Of a stretch of DNA of 64,000 nucleotides, positions 60,565 to 64,000 are shown piece after piece (position 1 is the stretch's first letter; the number at the start of each line of letters is the position of its first letter). Origin of the DNA: Streptomyces brevispora (GTDB taxonomy: Bacteria > Actinomycetota > Actinomycetes > Streptomycetales > Streptomycetaceae). The notes beneath the pieces are model-generated. The model had not been told where the DNA came from. It ran no database searches and saw nothing but the letters and a program-made list of their open reading frames with translations. The DNA is taken from NCBI RefSeq assembly GCF_007829885.1, contig NZ_VIWW01000001.1, positions 1,116,001-1,180,000 on the forward strand, read 5' to 3'. Both the position numbers and the translations under genes were made by a program.

Positions 60565-62151
60565 ATGCCCGCTCAGCACACCCGACGCGCCCTGCTCGGC
60601 GCATCGATCGCCCTTGCCGGTACGGGAGTTCTCGCCGCCTGCTCCGACGGCGGCACGACCACGGACCACACCGCCATGGACCACTCCGGCACGAACCACG
60701 CCGAGCCGTCCGGTACGACGGCCCCCGCGGGATTCATCGCCCCCGACGGCCCCGAGGTCGCCGCGGCCGAGACGCGCCGGGGCTCCGGCCCCGTACGCAA
60801 GGTCGCCCTGACCGCCGCCCCGTCCCGGCTCGATCTGGGCGGCGGGCGCACCGTCAGCACCTGGGCGTACGGGGACAGGCTGCCCGGCAAGGAGGTACGG
60901 GTCACCGCGGGTGACACGCTCACCCTCACCCTCGCCAACCACCTTCCGCAGTCGACCTCGTTGCACTGGCACGGGCTCGCCCTGCGCAACGACATGGACG
61001 GTGTCCCCGGGCTGACCCAGCGGGCCGTCGAGCCGGGTGCGGACTTCACCTACCGGTTCGCGGTGCCGAACCCCGGCACGTACTGGTTCCACCCGCACTC
61101 GGGCGTCCAGCTGGACCGCGGGCTGTACGCGCCGCTGATCGTCGAGGACCCGAAGGAGCCGCTGTCGTACGACAAGGAGTGGGTCGTCGTCCTGGACGAC
61201 TGGCTCGACGGGGTGGACGGCTCCACCCCCGACGCGGTGCTCCAGGAGCTCACCAAGGGCGGCGGTCACAGCGGGCACGCCATGGCGGAGACGCCCTCGG
61301 CCGGTGCCCGTACCGGTCCCCCGCGCATGCTGAGGGGCGCCACCAGCGAGTTGCTGGGCGGCGACGCGGGCGACGTCGGTTACCCGTACTACCTGATCAA
61401 CGGCCGCACCCCCGAGGACCCGTCCGTCCTCACCGCCCGGCCGGGCGACCGGATCCGGCTGCGGATCATCAACGCGGGCGGTGACACCGCCTTCCGCGTC
61501 GCGCTCGGCGGCCACCGGATGACCGTCACGCACACCGACGGCTTCCCGGTCCGGCACGCCGCGACGGACGCGCTGCTGGTCGGCATGGGCGAGCGGTACG
61601 ACGTGCTGGTGACCGCCGGGGACGGGGTGTTCCCGCTGGCCGCGCTCGCCGAGGGGAAGAAGACCTCCGCGACGGCGCTGCTGCGTACCGGTACGGGCGC
61701 GGCGCCCGCCGCCTCCGTTCGGCCGAAGGAGCTGACGGGTCAGCTGGTGACGGCCGACCGGCTGACCCCGGACGCGGCCGTGGCGCTGCCCGGCCGCAAG
61801 CCCGACCGGACGGTACGGATCACGCTGACCGGTTCCATGGCGGCGTACGACTGGGCGTTCGACGCGAAGCCGTACAGCGCCGACCAGCGCCATCCGGTGC
61901 AGGCCGGGGAGCGGGTCCGGCTGGAGTTCCGCAACACGACCTCGATGTGGCATCCGATCCATCTGCACGGGCACACGTTCGCGCTGGCGGGGAACGCGTC
62001 CGGGGCCCGTAAGGACACCGCGATCGTGCTGCCCCGGCAGTCGTTGACGGTGGACTTCGACGCCGACAACCCGGGGCTGTGGATGGTCCACTGCCACAAC
62101 GTGTACCACGCGGAGGCGGGCATGATGACGGTCGTCGGCTACCGCCGCTGA
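60565..62151 (+). CDS. Multicopper oxidase, Tat-exported lipoprotein
   Basis: A 528-residue laccase-type enzyme. A twin-arginine signal (TRRALLGASIALAGTGVLAA) ends in a lipobox Cys, followed by a His/Ser/Thr-rich linker. Copper ligands are complete: HWHG at 134, HPHS near 175, HPIHLHGH near 470 and HCHNVYHAEAGM at 509, the last giving the type 1 His-Cys-His-Met set. It probably oxidises Cu(I) or phenolics at the outer membrane face. ATG 60565 is preferred; GTG 60553 is possible. It lies downstream of the His/Met-rich DUF6153 gene. Confidence 0.94.
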   Translation: MPAQHTRRALLGASIALAGTGVLAACSDGGTTTDHTAMDHSGTNHAEPSGTTAPAGFIAPDGPEVAAAETRRGSGPVRKVALTAAPSRLDLGGGRTVSTWAYGDRLPGKEVRVTAGDTLTLTLANHLPQSTSLHWHGLALRNDMDGVPGLTQRAVEPGADFTYRFAVPNPGTYWFHPHSGVQLDRGLYAPLIVEDPKEPLSYDKEWVVVLDDWLDGVDGSTPDAVLQELTKGGGHSGHAMAETPSAGARTGPPRMLRGATSELLGGDAGDVGYPYYLINGRTPEDPSVLTARPGDRIRLRIINAGGDTAFRVALGGHRMTVTHTDGFPVRHAATDALLVGMGERYDVLVTAGDGVFPLAALAEGKKTSATALLRTGTGAAPAASVRPKELTGQLVTADRLTPDAAVALPGRKPDRTVRITLTGSMAAYDWAFDAKPYSADQRHPVQAGERVRLEFRNTTSMWHPIHLHGHTFALAGNASGARKDTAIVLPRQSLTVDFDADNPGLWMVHCHNVYHAEAGMMTVVGYRR

Positions 62152-62172
62152 CCGGCCTCCCGACGGCACCCC

Positions 62173-62204
62173 GGTGGGCCGCACTGCCCGTTGTGCGGCC
62201 CACC
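62173..62204 (+). terminator. Hairpin terminator after the multicopper oxidase
   Basis: GGTGGGCCGCAC pairs perfectly with GTGCGGCCCACC around an eight-base loop. Confidence 0.88.
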
Positions 62205-62228
62205 AGGACATCGCGTCAGTCAGACGAT

Positions 62229-62234
62229 TACACT
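62229..62234 (+). promoter_or_regulatory. Candidate -10 (TACACT) for nadE
   Basis: TACACT ends seven bases before GTG 62242, and no purine-rich ribosome binding site lies between, suggesting a leaderless transcript. Confidence 0.4.
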
Positions 62235-62241
62235 GGGCGGC

Positions 62242-63996
62242 GTGCCTCAACTACGCCTCGCACTGAATCAGATCGACTCGACCGTCGGTGACCTCGCCGG
62301 CAACGCGGAGGCGATCGTCCACTGGACCCGGCACTCCGCCGAGCAGGGCGCCCACCTGGTGGCGTTCCCCGAAATGGTGCTGACCGGTTACCCCGTCGAG
62401 GACCTGGCCCTGCGGTCGTCCTTCGTCGAGGCGTCGCGGGACGCGCTGCGTGCGCTCGCCGCCCGTCTCGACGCGGAGGGCTTCGGTGAGCTGCCGGTCG
62501 TCGTCGGATACCTCGACCGCTCCGAGTTCCCGGCGCCGCGCTACGGCCAGCCCGCCGGGTCCCCGCGCAACGCCGCCGCGGTGCTGCACCGTGGCGGGGT
62601 CGCGCTGAACTTCGCCAAGCACCATCTGCCCAACTACGGCGTCTTCGACGAGTTCCGGTACTTCGTGCCGGGCGACTCGATGCCCGTCGTGCGGGTGCAC
62701 GGGATCGATGTCGCGCTCGCGATCTGTGAGGACCTCTGGCAGGACGGCGGCCGGGTTCCGGCCGCACGGGCCGCCGGGGCCGGGCTGCTGCTGTCCATCA
62801 ACGCCTCGCCCTACGAGCGGGACAAGGACGACACCCGGCTGGAACTGGTCCGCAAGCGGGCCGAGGAGGCCGACTGCACGACGGCCTATCTGGCGATGAT
62901 CGGCGGTCAGGACGAGCTGGTCTTCGACGGTGACTCGATCGTCGTCGACAAGCACGGCGAGGTGATCGCCCGGGCCCCGCAGTTCGCCGAGGGCAGCGTG
63001 ATCATCGACCTCGACCTGCCGGCCGCCGCGGCCGACGCACCGTCGGGTGTGGTGAACGACGGGCTGCGGATCGACCACGTGGTCCTCTCCGAGAAGCCGC
63101 TGCCGGCGTACGAGGCGGAGCTGGCCGGGGGGTACGCGGACCGGCTCGACGACGACGAGGAGCTGTACTCCGCGCTCGTCGTGGGCCTGCGGGCGTACGC
63201 CGCGAAGAACGGCTTCGGCAGCGTGCTCATCGGGCTCTCCGGCGGGATCGACTCGGCGCTGGTCGCGGCGATCGCCTGCGACGCGCTGGGGGCGCAGAAC
63301 GTGTACGGCATCTCGATGCCGTCGAAGTACTCCTCGGACCACTCCAAGGGCGACGCGGCCGAGCTGGCCCGGCGCACCGGGCTCAACTTCCGCACCGTAC
63401 CGATCGAGCCGATGTTCGACGCGTACATGGGGTCGCTGGGGCTCACCGGTCTCGCCGAGGAGAACCTCCAGTCGCGGCTGCGCGGCACGGTGCTGATGGC
63501 CGTCTCCAACCAGGAGGGCCAGATCGTCCTGGCGCCGGGCAACAAGTCGGAGCTGGCGGTCGGCTACTCGACGCTGTACGGCGACTCCGTCGGTGCGTAC
63601 GGGCCGATCAAGGACGTCTACAAGACGTCGATCTTCCGGCTGGCGAAGTGGCGCAACCGGGCCGCCGAGGAGCGCGGGCAGATCCCGCCGATCCCGGAGG
63701 CCTCCATCACCAAGCCGCCCAGCGCGGAGCTGCGTCCCGGACAGGTCGACACGGACTCGCTGCCGGACTACGACGTGCTGGACCGGATCCTGGAGATGTA
63801 CGTGGACCGGGACCAGGGTCTCGACGCGATCGTCGCGGCCGGGTTCGACCAGGCGCTGGTGGCGAAGACGCTGCGGATGGTGGACACCGCGGAGTACAAG
63901 CGGCGGCAGTACCCGCCGGGGACGAAGATCTCGCCCAAGGGCTTCGGCAAGGACCGGCGGCTGCCGATCACCAACCGGTGGCGCGAGTCCGGCTGA
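62242..63996 (+). CDS. nadE: Glutamine-dependent NAD+ synthetase
   Basis: A 584-residue two-domain enzyme that amidates nicotinate adenine dinucleotide, the last step of NAD synthesis. The N-terminal nitrilase-type glutaminase has the Glu-Lys-Cys triad: Glu44 in FPEMVLTGYP, the Lys in AKHHLPNYGVFDE and Cys162 in LAICEDLW. The C-terminal ATP-pyrophosphatase domain has LSGGIDSAL near 333 and GNKSELAVGYSTLYGD. GTG 62242 begins the domain directly (VPQLRLALNQ). The gene is complete, ending four bases before the window edge. Confidence 0.96.
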   Translation: MPQLRLALNQIDSTVGDLAGNAEAIVHWTRHSAEQGAHLVAFPEMVLTGYPVEDLALRSSFVEASRDALRALAARLDAEGFGELPVVVGYLDRSEFPAPRYGQPAGSPRNAAAVLHRGGVALNFAKHHLPNYGVFDEFRYFVPGDSMPVVRVHGIDVALAICEDLWQDGGRVPAARAAGAGLLLSINASPYERDKDDTRLELVRKRAEEADCTTAYLAMIGGQDELVFDGDSIVVDKHGEVIARAPQFAEGSVIIDLDLPAAAADAPSGVVNDGLRIDHVVLSEKPLPAYEAELAGGYADRLDDDEELYSALVVGLRAYAAKNGFGSVLIGLSGGIDSALVAAIACDALGAQNVYGISMPSKYSSDHSKGDAAELARRTGLNFRTVPIEPMFDAYMGSLGLTGLAEENLQSRLRGTVLMAVSNQEGQIVLAPGNKSELAVGYSTLYGDSVGAYGPIKDVYKTSIFRLAKWRNRAAEERGQIPPIPEASITKPPSAELRPGQVDTDSLPDYDVLDRILEMYVDRDQGLDAIVAAGFDQALVAKTLRMVDTAEYKRRQYPPGTKISPKGFGKDRRLPITNRWRESG

Positions 63997-64000
63997 CGCC

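Noticed and set aside
1..64000. tRNA or rRNA genes
   Set aside because: No cloverleaf with a conserved T-loop and no rRNA-like stretch was noticed; short G-rich hairpins all fit terminators.

Overview
This is a high-GC chromosomal stretch with strong third-position G/C bias, GTG/TTG starts, four-base GTGA gene overlaps and many perfect hairpin terminators. It holds three glutamine synthetases, glnE and a malEFG-aglA-malR cluster. Together these point to a Streptomyces chromosome. From memory the gene order follows the S. coelicolor SCO219x-SCO2241 core region (lipB, lipA, glnA, glnII, mal cluster, glnE, nadE, glnA2); no alignment was run.

Layout. 1-755: right end of an IS1380-type insertion sequence. 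794-5932: NsdA-like TPR regulator, lipoate genes lipB-lipA, a small protein and a DUF4191 membrane protein. 6046-15506: RDD membrane protein, glnA behind a GlnR site, small exported proteins, an ArsC-like protein, a Gfo/Idh/MocA oxidoreductase, a two-gene unit encoding a vWA protein and an HTH-ended protein, then glnII behind a second GlnR site and a DUF6891 remnant. 15659-20874: a possible leader peptide, an orphan winged-helix regulator, an MMPL transporter and a two-component system. 20871-26571: a decaying stretch with a GH29 fucosidase remnant, a MarR/CMD pair, a sigma-like membrane protein, a truncated hydrolase, TetR and a CHMI-like isomerase. 26651-44154: a STAND ATPase and the maltose/starch block (giant amylase-pullulanase, secreted alpha-amylase, malE-malF-malG-aglA-LacI, divergent malR). 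44289-52830: PAP2 protein, glnE, PPOX protein, HemK-like methyltransferase, small membrane protein, MFS exporter with TetR. 52959-56011: flavin oxidoreductase, LysR, acetyltransferase. 56138-63996: glnA2, DUF3105/DUF305 pair, CBS protein, DUF6153 protein, multicopper oxidase and nadE.

Two regulatory themes tie the window together. Nitrogen: glnA (with adenylylation Tyr397), glnII, the bifunctional adenylyltransferase GlnE, and glnA2 (no adenylylation Tyr). Clear four-box GlnR sites precede glnA and glnII, and weaker candidates precede the small gene at 5002 and glnA2. Carbon: extracellular starch degradation feeds a maltose/maltodextrin ABC importer and an intracellular alpha-glucosidase. A nearly identical dyad lies upstream of the alpha-amylase and between malE and malR, and two close LacI paralogues bracket the operon.

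Best candidates for something undescribed: the coupled vWA/HTH pair at 11321-13935, the protein at 22961-24904 whose N-terminus looks like a degenerate ECF sigma factor fused to a membrane-anchored exported domain, and the leader peptide with adjacent Cys codons at 15659. Nothing here amounts to an obvious new defence island, CRISPR array or biosynthetic cluster.
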